From: Caenorhabditis remanei
Lineage: Eukaryota; Nematoda; Chromadorea; Rhabditida; Rhabditidae
Assembly: GCF_010183535.1 (NCBI RefSeq)
Contig: NC_071332.1
Span: 17,298,001-17,362,000 of the forward strand
DNA: 64,000 nt
Reading direction: 5' to 3'
Shown here: piece after piece, positions 10,101 through 17,998 of the stretch
Layout: the number at the start of each line of letters is the position of its first letter
Numbering within the stretch: position 1 is the first letter of the stretch
Position numbers and translations under genes: made by a program
Notes under the pieces: generated by a model
Database searches by the model: none
Seen by the model: the letters and a program-made list of their open reading frames with translations, nothing else
What the model was told of the DNA's origin: nothing

Positions 10101-11966
10101 TTCCAAGCTCCGGCAGTGATAGGAAATGATCTTCTTGGCCCAGGAACATCTTCAGCGGCCAATGAAGAATTAAATAAAATCTATCGTAGGAGGGAAAATA
10201 ATATTACTTTCCGTCTGTTGGAAGAGAACATTGTTAAGGCGAAAGACTATATAACCACAAAAGTCAAAATCCATAAGGATACGGTAGCAAACACCTTAGA
10301 CGAATTGTGGAATAGCACGGGAAAGAAGGTGTTTTCAGCAATCAAACATGTGATTTTCAATGTTTGGATGTTTATTCTGGTAATCATTGGCCCAGTGTTA
10401 TTTGTAGTCATCTTAGTGATAATCCTCTATGTTTATTGCAAATTCCGCTGGTCTAGAAGAGCAACATCTGCGACTGCAAATCGATTAATCGAAATGGCAA
10501 CTAGACAATTAAGAGGAATTAACCACGTAGATTACGAGGGGGGTCAGCGTGTCTACATATCAGCGGATATCAATGATGAATACCCCATCCCAGGAGTTTA
10601 CTCCGTTCTTCATCGTAGAAATAGAGGACACTTGCCAGTGATAAAGATAGAGATGAATGGAAAAATAGTTCATGCATTACTGGATACGGGAGCAGGTATC
10701 AGCTATCTTCCTGTTTCCCAGATTAGGTCAGAAGACTTGGATGTAGGAAAAGAACAACAAGCCCGAGCGGCTAATGGTTCAGTTATCAGATTCCTAGGAA
10801 CAACATCGCAGAGCATAAAGATAGGAGAAATTGAGGTAGACCAAACTCTTTTGGTATCCCATGAGGAGGACTGTCCTTCAGAAATTCTTCTAGGAGTAGA
10901 TTTCATTCGGAACATGAACAAATTAGGACATCCAGTGTCATTCGACATGTTAAAGAAGGAAGTTCAAATTGGAACGGAAATTTCTCTAGTCTGCAATGTT
11001 GAATTAGCTCCTGAAAGGGAAGAGATTAAAGTAGCGGTTAGTCATAATTGCACGGTTAATCAAACTTCGGAGGCAATTATTCCAGTCAAATTAGTGAACT
11101 ATAGGAAGGAGTTCGGTACTGAATTCATGATTTCGGACAACAAAAAGGAATCAGAGCAAATCTACGCTATTGCCAGATCAGTTGTTTTAACAGATCAGGA
11201 AGGGAAAACGTTTTTACAATTAGTTAACCCATCCGCAACCCCAATAAAATTATTTGCGGGGCAGGCTCTAGCCATGGCAACGATCTACGAACAGATTTGG
11301 GAAGACAGCTATACGCCACCAGAAGCAGACTGGACAGCTAAACTCCCTATCATGCCAAAACCGACACCGCCTGACTACGAACCATCAAACGAAATTGATC
11401 TTAAAGATTCAATCTTTACCGAAGAGCAGAAAAGTAGACTTAGAGATATAATTGATAGACACCCGAAGGCATTCGTAGGTCCGGATGGCGTTTTAGGATG
11501 TTACAATGAAACGATACGACATCGGATAGATTTTGTCAAAGATGCGAAAATGCCAGCGTCTAGAAATTATAGAGTTCCACTTGAGAGAAGAGATGAATTA
11601 GGAAAACAAATTAGGGTAATCGAATCCCAAGGAGTAACATGCCCACCACCATCTCCATTGGCGGATCCTGTTGTAATGGTTTGGAAATCAGAAAGGATCA
11701 AAAATACTAAAACCCATGAGAGAGTAACAGAGGTATTATGGAAAAATACCAATGAGAGATATAGAGAACTCGACCAGAAACCCACTATGAATAATTTTGA
11801 AATGAACAGCAGCAAGAAATCCCAGACAAAAGAAAGAAAATTGGATGAATTAAGGCCAAATTCACCGAACCGTTTCAAACTATGGAAGTTCGAGAGTCTT
11901 ATAGGGATATTGAACAGCTACTTCCATGAGTGGATCATGAAATTTAGTGGGAAACTATTTAAATAG
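7182..11966 (+). CDS. Gag - envelope-like - protease - truncated RT polyprotein
   Basis: The frame is open from 7068, but the first ATG is at 7182, giving 1,594 aa. Approximate order: Gag capsid-like region (residues 30-230; LKQGQLSIAEYAQKL at about 118); hydrophobic signal-like segment (272-289); Cys-rich ectodomain with N-glycosylation sites and a dibasic furin-type site (RQKR, 554-557); Thr-rich mucin-like tract (about 740-760); Cys-containing second domain; strong membrane segment (about 1061-1086) with a basic stop-transfer; aspartic protease with Asp-Thr-Gly (D1168); then the start of a gypsy-type reverse transcriptase (RVPLERRDEL, SPLADPVVMVWK at about 1491). The frame then runs into unrelated sequence and stops, so the YxDD catalytic box, RNase H and integrase are missing. 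An envelope between Gag and protease is unlike the usual gag-pro-pol-env order. It may be released by signal peptidase and furin or expressed from a spliced RNA. Confidence 0.85.
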   Translation: MAKKELAEDLKWTNQAISAETDTQKALRAVSGHIPKFSEGNTSTLRRWLVEYRGALHSLNIKQEAGAKIMPFFLEGLAKSRFIQLSQNQTNTWDKLVENLIAAFEVPGDRELVQQEITTLKQGQLSIAEYAQKLKTLGEYAYEGIPETVRDGLLVNHFMHHAASHIRRKLLRMENTPKTLEEVIRRAERFQRLHDLDEDEKEEELIAAMTQLMRTREDRPDELDSRSSYSPSPPPSREEEWDWPQRQHNCQKEPREESYRSPRGERSAVQRLLAYLTIAMMLAVPAWAGKPQICGFQQGGNTFVPPSILPCESPRTSIVSTRADLFELRTDPMRQIAHACYRQGFKVSTFSIFRIYSTAKMTDRGSNTFQQVRTQECREAVRSKQYAGKDMTEGPKGVYRSASLGENAENYTAWFGGKEVEHDEFTIVVGEVASFDGDATISTLGDTSKCSYSSGNCKTAESTIVWTESSPYRACKYQKMISVDAFITDKHIAIPELKMFSTISQDMRFTQSESKGCLAGNVYFTDDGKMLSFPELPSDLWIPDYVRMKQDHHRQKRVAYLKLEGPNNTTISINIGEKFATPLIYKYFKVDALEKIPQFDTDPITNPAILADIKAFGVTNELLRDRAKKYDQERRNSLGSQLIVLKCIRIRQYWHREFTRIQKLFGERTEKDAELLIAMGEELVDVFDSLLDLDLGKSERKPGSLPAGYQEPRFDENKVQSMEYIEPYVEAPYQPPPPPTSTTTTTTTTTTTTTTTTTMKPRTVPPAATTKATPTTTTTQAPTTTRRTVVIPPTITAIEKPIPYYEGIVPPENRNVYFEKPHSNPFHSPAKDIFMQTCASQQESTILFLTLLIIDPTAAIRQLFKRTDIAARKAGQALLISQCRPVEPEEVYWNRRSNDTCFDLVPMMVEGKIWFLLEGTDDLVADSGSVECKRPMITGKIHVEGETWKNEQGTEMWVQTLNRPIQKTASQFLFQAPAVIGNDLLGPGTSSAANEELNKIYRRRENNITFRLLEENIVKAKDYITTKVKIHKDTVANTLDELWNSTGKKVFSAIKHVIFNVWMFILVIIGPVLFVVILVIILYVYCKFRWSRRATSATANRLIEMATRQLRGINHVDYEGGQRVYISADINDEYPIPGVYSVLHRRNRGHLPVIKIEMNGKIVHALLDTGAGISYLPVSQIRSEDLDVGKEQQARAANGSVIRFLGTTSQSIKIGEIEVDQTLLVSHEEDCPSEILLGVDFIRNMNKLGHPVSFDMLKKEVQIGTEISLVCNVELAPEREEIKVAVSHNCTVNQTSEAIIPVKLVNYRKEFGTEFMISDNKKESEQIYAIARSVVLTDQEGKTFLQLVNPSATPIKLFAGQALAMATIYEQIWEDSYTPPEADWTAKLPIMPKPTPPDYEPSNEIDLKDSIFTEEQKSRLRDIIDRHPKAFVGPDGVLGCYNETIRHRIDFVKDAKMPASRNYRVPLERRDELGKQIRVIESQGVTCPPPSPLADPVVMVWKSERIKNTKTHERVTEVLWKNTNERYRELDQKPTMNNFEMNSSKKSQTKERKLDELRPNSPNRFKLWKFESLIGILNSYFHEWIMKFSGKLFK
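9390..9535 (+). repeat. ACN microsatellite coding a Thr-rich tract
   Basis: Runs of ACA/ACG/ACC codons give about 17 consecutive Thr, then further Thr/Pro-rich sequence, inside the envelope-like part of the polyprotein. Such tracts are often O-glycosylated. The repeat could vary in length between copies. Confidence 0.8.
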
Positions 11967-12392
11967 TTATGATAAAATTCGAGAGAGGAAACCTAAACTT
12001 TCGTCATGCAGAGAAATTTTTAAACTTAAATTAATCTTCTGATATTCTAAACTATACTCTTAGATTTGAATTTTACTTTCCCTATGGTAAAAACACCGAA
12101 GTACCTAATAAACCGTAATTTAAAAATACGCGTTAAAAGACCAGTGTTAGTTCAGGGAAAAAAATAAGAAATACGAGTGACAGTTGAAAGTGGAAAAGAT
12201 GCTAAACATCCAACATTAATAATTCGAAAGATCTTCCATAATTTTTTTGAGAGTAGAGAGTAGAGAGTAGAGAGTCAGCGAAACGCGTCTGAAAGACCGG
12301 AAAAGAGAGTCTAATCAATCGTCGAGATTAACAAGACTTCGAGAACTGAACAATTATACCAGAAAGAAGAGAGAAAGAAGACCTAGGAGAAA
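11967..12392 (+). other. retroelement internal non-coding stretch after pol break
   Basis: AT-rich sequence without a recognisable frame between the stop of the long ORF and the basic ORF region. It contains a short GAGAGTA tandem repeat (about 12248-12275). It probably lies at or near the junction of the large pol deletion; the exact junction cannot be placed without an intact relative. Confidence 0.5.
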
Positions 12393-12430
12393 TTGTTAGA
12401 AAGAAAAATCGTAATTGTTTTCTCTGCAGA

Positions 12431-12874
12431 ATGGACCGGTCAAGGATATCGTTCCCGGAGAAGGAAAAGCAGAAGAAGTCAAAACGGAAGTTCAGCCCGA
12501 GGAGGAAGGGTCCGAAGCGCCAAGACAGTCCAATCCGGAACAGACGACTACCGAAACGCGAAGTCAACCGCTGGAAGGCGAACGGGAAGAAGAAGGACAG
12601 GAGGCAGTGGAAGAGGAACAGCAACAACAATGGACAACGTCAAGGAGGTGGCCGAGGAATGCAGCAGGAATCGGGAAGCTGGAGAGCCGAAAGTCAACGA
12701 GCAGGGACTCCACAGCCAGGCTATGCGCCGATAATGGTAATTAGTCCCATCCCTTACCCTAGCCTAAACCCATCGTTTATTTCCCCTCCCCACCCGATGC
12801 AATATATACCTCATCCAACCATGCCCCAATATTTCCCACACCCTACCCCACCGATGCAGCAATATCGTTATTAA
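12431..12874 (+). CDS. basic, Pro-rich ORF of the retroelement (possible pol or gag tail)
   Basis: A 147-codon frame: an Arg/Lys-rich N-terminal half (EKEKQKKSKRKFSPRRKG), a Gln/Gly-rich middle and a C-terminal tail rich in Pro, Tyr and Met (HPMQYIPHPTMPQYFPHP), ending about 190 bp before the 3' LTR. The other two plus-strand frames are also open over most of 12393-12744. I do not recognise a domain. Its position suggests the remaining C-terminal tail of pol, or a spliced nucleic-acid-binding exon. It is not certain that this frame is translated or that its ATG is used. Confidence 0.4.
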   Translation: MDRSRISFPEKEKQKKSKRKFSPRRKGPKRQDSPIRNRRLPKREVNRWKANGKKKDRRQWKRNSNNNGQRQGGGRGMQQESGSWRAESQRAGTPQPGYAPIMVISPIPYPSLNPSFISPPHPMQYIPHPTMPQYFPHPTPPMQQYRY

Positions 12875-13049
12875 TATTATTAATTCATGTATTGTATGCT
12901 CTGTTTATTTTTCCCTCCCAGGACCCGCACCCTTCTACTATTGTACTTTCAGATATCTTCCCCAAATAACTAACTTTTAAGGCCTAAGGTAAATAATTTT
13001 TAAGAAATTACGTCTTCTCCTCTTAGTGTCCGGGACGGCCACATTTTAA

Positions 13050-13060
13050 ACCGGGGGGGA
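13050..13060 (+). other. polypurine tract
   Basis: ACCGGGGGGGA immediately before the 3' LTR. A G-rich purine run in this place is the expected primer site for plus-strand DNA synthesis in LTR elements. Confidence 0.8.
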
Positions 13061-13494
13061 TGTGAAAGGGTAGAACTCAGACTATGTCTGCCTTCTTCCT
13101 TTTCTCTAAACCTCTCTTCTCTAGGCGTCTCAACACAAAGAGGAAGAGTCGGAGAAGACTGGCTCCGCCCCTTTTCACCAAGAGAAGGGCGTCGCCTCTC
13201 TTCAGTTAGTCTAGCTGGATCCTAGCCCATGCATGTCACCTAGCATGGGGTGAGTCCCTTTCCTACTGTATCTCAATAGGACTGGGCCTCACAAGGATCC
13301 TTAGGCCCTATATATATTACTCCCATTATTCATTACCTATTATTACTCACTTATCATATTCTCTTATATAATCTCCATACATAAATCCATATACCCATAC
13401 ACATATAATCAACACTACTCCACTCTCTGTAAGCCCGAGGGATCAGGTGAAGGTTGAGCATTCAGAAGGGGTTCTGGAGCGATCCCCCTTCACA
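13061..13494 (+). repeat. 3' LTR (434 bp)
   Basis: Same length as the 5' LTR and, reading by eye, the same sequence throughout. It is followed directly by ACCG (13495-13498), the right copy of the target-site duplication. Confidence 0.95.
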
Positions 13495-14141
13495 ACCGCC
13501 ATCACTTGGGATTGATTAATGACGTCCATCCGCAACAAATTGGTTTGAATCATGTGGTTCCGTGATTCAAGAATTCTTTTGAAGTCCTGCAGGAATGGCT
13601 CAGTCCGCTGTTTCAATCGTGCGTCATACTTGTCGTTATCCGATTTTCTCTGATACTCTGGGAAATTGAAGAACACTCCGATCTCTTTGGAAATAGACTT
13701 CTGATTCTTCAAAATTATCTCCAAATCGTTGGTGCACGCCTTCATGACGTCGAGGTTGACAGTTCTTCTTCGCCAACAAGAAACCGAAGTTGTATCCCCT
13801 TCTTTTCCATAGTATTCTAATCGAATCGGATCATTTTCGTCAATGTAGAATGAGACGCGGACATAGTCGGGTTTTAGCAAGATGTAGAGAGTCTTGATTT
13901 TGAAATCTGATAAAAAACTTATCAACTACAAAACATCCCTCATTTTTTAATATAAGATTCCCACAAAAATTAAGATTGTGGTACAAGAAGTGACATCCAA
14001 GCACACTCTCAAATTCTATTTTCTTTTCTCCCTAAAAGCATTCATTCAAATTTCAAAAAAAAATACTCACATTGCATTAAAATCAAGGTATCCCAATACA
14101 TTGCTCATGACCAAATCCGGCAAATCGAGTAAGTTAGCCAT
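13495..14141 (-). pseudogene. F-box pseudogene C, 5' part (exon 1 and start of exon 2)
   Basis: Exon 1 (14071-14141) is intact and encodes an F-box start like genes A and D, with a GTGAG donor. The exon 2 part runs from about 13910 down to 13495, with the conserved blocks NDLEIILKNQKS and LRMDVIN. Compared with gene A, about 83 bp are missing at the exon 2 boundary: gene A reads AAATCTGGCT...GGTGATAAAAAAC and this copy AAATCTGATAAAAAAC. The deletion has TG microhomology and removes the intron 1 acceptor and the second half of the F-box. The gene was therefore disabled independently of the LTR insertion. Confidence 0.85.
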
Positions 14142-14766
14142 CTGGAATAAGAAATAATAGTTGTTTCTGTAAAAAGTTCACGGTTTTTTTTCGAACGAGA
14201 AAAAAACGGTATACAGGAGGGTTGAAGACGAAAAAACATTCAAAATGGGAAGCAAACCATTTGCAAAGTTATGAAAATATTGTAGTGAATAAATAATTTA
14301 TTGACAAAAATTATTGAAAACATTAGCAAGAAAATACTGTGATAACTCGTATAACACTTTTTTGGTAAATGAGACAAAAATCAATATGGCAATTGGTAGA
14401 CCGTGATTGTTAGTGTGAGAGGGGACACGGATGAATGTATGAATGGGAAGATGGTAAAACAACAATTCTTTGGGAAGAGGCTGTGGGAAGAGACAAATAT
14501 TATGGAAGACGTGGAGGAGTTTGGAGTTATTTCTAGTGCAAAAAAGGTTTCAGGTTTTATTTAGATTGAGTAGCGGGTATTCGGAAGTCATTCTGGATAT
14601 AAACAGAGCGCACAAATAAAGAAAGGATGTAAATAAGGAAAAGGATCATAAACAGCCAAAAAGTGATTGATGAAAATAAAAACTGCATGATATCATGATT
14701 TAAAAAAAACCTGTTCAAATGGGAAGAATAGATCGTGAAGCAAAAATACCTAAAATAGCTCAAATA
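14142..14766. other. spacer between F-box pseudogene C and gene D
   Basis: AT-rich intergenic sequence with an A-rich stretch and no supported gene. Part of it resembles the other spacers of the array. Confidence 0.45.
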
Positions 14767-16055
14767 TCAATAAGACACAGAGCATGCATGTTTGATTTCA
14801 ATAGTTTCCAATCCATCCCAAACAGTGATCTTTACTTTTTCTTGTCCATCAGCCGCAATGAATTTCCACTCTTTTTTCACATCCATCCATTCATTTTCAT
14901 TCATCTGAGGACCAAACACTTCCACAAGACGCTCTTCATCGACAAACTCACAGTAGTCGAAATTAAAATATTTAGGAGTCGGCGATGTCATTACTTCCTG
15001 CAAAATGACATAACTTAGTACTGGAGAGCTTCGCAACGAAATATTAGTCGCTTACCTCTTTTAACATCCACAACTCATCAGTATTCACTGTCTTCATAGA
15101 GGTATGCAACAAAGTCGAGAAGTGGGCAAAGTGGTGGAGTGGCTCAGTGATTATAAATCCCTCCGACAGAAACTTCCGGAGACGTTTCCACTGTTCCAAC
15201 TTCACAATCTCATCCATTTCCAATGTTTGGCCTTCTACACTACTCGAGGTTCTCAATGTCATTTCACGTAACGTCTCCGGGCAAAGATAAGGAAGGACCG
15301 CCATCACTTGGAATTGGTCAATGACGTCCATCCGCAAAAATCTGGTTCGAATCTTGTGGTTCCGGGATCCGAGAATTCTTTTGAGGTCCGCCAGGAATGG
15401 CTCCGTTCGCTCCCTCAATTTTGCTTCATACTCGTCGTTTTTTGACCTGTCCACATAATCTTCGAGATGGACTGACACTCCGATCTCTCTGAAAATAGAC
15501 TTCTGATTCTTCAAAATTATCTCCAAATCGTTGGTGCACGCCTTCATGACGTCGAGGTTGACAGTTGTTCTTCGTGTATACGACACCGAAGTGGTATCCC
15601 CTTCTGTCCTATTGTATTCTACTTGAATCGGATTTTTTTCGTCGATGAACAGTTCGAGGTGGACATTGTCGGGTTCCAACCAGATGTGGAGAGTCTTGAT
15701 TTTGAAATCTTGCTTTTCCTCGTCGACAAATTCACGGAGTCCTCGATTCACTTTTCGGAGGGTTAGACTGAAAAATAAGAAATAATGTGGGGGTTTCAGG
15801 TGGAGTCTGTAACAATGTGCAAGCGAATAAAACTATAACTAGCCACTTTTTGAGTTTCAAGGAAGAATAGTTCAAAAAACTATCAACTACAAAATGAACC
15901 TTAGTTTTTAATATAAAACTCCTACGAAAATGTTTCCCTTTCACTACAAAAGCACTATGGTAAATTTCAACGAAACAAACTCACACTGAGTTGAGATCAA
16001 GGTATCCCAATACATTGCTCATGACCAAATCCGGCAAATCGAGTAAGTTAGCCAT
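14767..16055 (-). CDS. F-box/FTH (fbxa-like) gene D, complete
   Basis: Exons 15985-16055, 15056-15767 and 14767-14997, about 337 aa. It has the array's typical F-box start from exon 1, LTLRKVNRGLREFVDEEKQ at the start of exon 2, then the FTH-type region (NDLEIILKNQKSI, LRMDVIDQFQVMAVLPYL, EIVKLEQWKRLRKF) and the exon 3 block EERLVEVFGP. Exon 2 is one codon longer than in genes A and B. Exon 3 has a short insertion (NEWMDVKKEW region) relative to its neighbours. All splice sites are GT-AG and no lesion was seen. Presumed SCF substrate adaptor. It is closest to genes A, B and E in sequence. Confidence 0.87.
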
Positions 16056-16401
16056 CTGGAATGAGAAATAATGTTTAGTTTCCATAACGAGTACATGTCT
16101 TTTTTTAATCGAGAAAAAACGGTATACAAGAGGGTTGAAGACAAAACAAGCATTCAGTACAGGACTTAAACCATTTTCAACTTTATGAAAATATTGAAGT
16201 AAATAAACAATTTATTGACAAAAGATATTGGAAACTTTGGCAAGAAAAATACTATAACCATGCTAATGTCAGATGATAAGATAAAATTTCGTCTTGCAAA
16301 CAACAGAAGATAAAAATAATGTTAAGGGTCACCACATAAAAAAAACATCTTTTAAATGGAAAAAATTAGATCGGGAAGTAAAAAAACCAGGAATAACTCA
16401 A
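16056..16401. other. spacer between F-box genes D and E
   Basis: AT-rich intergenic sequence similar to other spacers of the array. Nothing else recognised. Confidence 0.4.
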
Positions 16402-17735
16402 CTATAAATTATCAGATTCAGGACGTTTATGTATGATGTGAATAGTTTTTTGAAATCCCCAAAGTTTGATCATCACTTTTCCTTGTCTATCAGCCGCATC
16501 GAATTCCCATTCTTTTCTTCCTCTCGTCCATTCATTTCCATTCAGAGGACCAAATATTTCTACAAGACGCTCTTCATCCACGAGCGCATTGTAAAAGATT
16601 TGAACACATTTTTGAGTCGACGATGCCATGAACTTCTGCAGAAGAAATTAGTCTAGTACTGGAGGGGTTCGCAACAAAATATTAGACGCTTGCCTCTTTC
16701 ACCATCAACAGCTCATCTGTTGTCACTGTCTTAATAGAGATATATAATTTCGAGAGATGGGCAAAGTGATTGAGTGATTCAGAGATGAAAAACCCATGCG
16801 ACATGAATCTCTGAATACGTTTCCACTGTTCCGATTTCACAATCTCATTCATCTCCAATGTTTGATCTGGTACATGATTCGAGGCATTCAAATGCATAAC
16901 ACGCAACGTCTCCGGGTAAAGATAAGGAAGGACCGCCATCACTTGGAATTGATCAATGACGTTCATCCGCAAAAATCTGGTTTGAATCTTGTGGTCCCGG
17001 GATCCAAGAATTTTTTCAAAGTCCGTCAAGAATGGCTCAGTCCGTTGCCTCAATTGTGCTTCATACTCGTCGTTATCCAACCTCGTTTGAGATTCTGGGA
17101 AATCGAAGAACACTCCGATCTCTTTGGAAATAGACTTCTGATTCTTCAAAATTATCTCCAAATCATTGGCGCAAGTCTTCATGACGTCGAGGTTGACAGT
17201 TTTTCTTTGTCTACAAAACACCGAAGTTGTATCTCCTTCTCTACAGTATTCTACTAGAATCGGATTTTTTTCGTCGATGTACAGTTCGAGGTGGACATTG
17301 TCGGGTTTCAACGATATGAAGAGACCCATGATTTTGAAATCCGGCTTTTCCTCGTCGACAAATTCACGAAGTGCTCGATTCACCTTTCGGAGAGTGAGTC
17401 TGCAAGACTAGGAGTAAAAAGAGGTAGTTTCAGGTGGAGTCTGTATCAATGTGCTAGCGACTATAACTAACTAGCCATTTTTGAGTTTCAGGGGAGAATC
17501 GTACAAAAAGCTCAATTCCTCAATTAACCTCAACCTCAATTTTAATATACAGTTTCTACAAAAAGTGAGCTTGTGGTATAGGAAGTGACAACCAAACACA
17601 CTCTCCAAGTTGTTCATTTTCCTTCCCCCAAAAGCATTCAATCAAATTTCAACAAAAAGCTCACATTGCGTTGAGATCAAGGTATCCCAATACATTGCTC
17701 ATGGCCAAATCCGGCAAATCGAGTAAGTTAGCCAT
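16402..17735 (-). CDS. F-box/FTH (fbxa-like) gene E, with a GC-AG intron
   Basis: Exons 17665-17735, 16694-17399 and 16402-16635, about 336 aa. F-box start in exon 1; LTLRKVNRALREFVDEEKP begins exon 2; FTH-type blocks NDLEIILKNQKSI and EIVKSEQWKRIQRF follow; exon 3 has EERLVEIFGP. The donor of intron 2 reads AAAGAG/GCAAGC where every other member has GTAAG or GTGAG. It is thus either a GC-AG intron, which is known in nematodes, or a damaged donor. Without splicing, the frame reaches a stop within about 5 codons. Otherwise intact. Same presumed role as its neighbours. Confidence 0.82.
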
Positions 17736-17998
17736 CTGAAATACGAAATAATAATAATCTTTCTGTGACAAAGGTAAAAAAGACGGTTGAAGACAAAAAA
17801 CATTCAAAACGGGAATCAAACCATTTGTATTATGAAAACATTAAAGTAAATGAATAATTTATTGACAAAATTGTTGGAAACTTTGGGTAGAAAAATACTG
17901 TAACCATTTGAGTAACATTTTCTGGTAAATAAGCAAGAAATCACTAATGCCGGAAAATAGTCAACCTGAAATTAATGCGAGAGGGGGCACGGATGAGT

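Larger units (their letters stand above)
3806..13494 (+). mobile_element. Ty3/gypsy-like LTR retrotransposon with envelope-like domain, pol-deleted
   Basis: A 9,689-bp element with 434-bp direct LTRs, each starting TGTGAAAGGG and ending CCCCTTCACA, a 4-bp target duplication (ACCG), a tRNA-Gln-type primer-binding site, a long leader, one long ORF (Gag, envelope-like glycoprotein, aspartic protease, start of reverse transcriptase) and a G-rich polypurine tract. It lies inside exon 2 of F-box pseudogene C, opposite to that gene's strand. The reverse transcriptase catalytic core, RNase H and integrase are absent, so it should be non-autonomous. The two LTRs look identical by eye, which points to recent insertion, presumably with enzymes supplied in trans. 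The protease and RT-start motifs favour Ty3/gypsy over BEL/Pao. Confidence 0.93.
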
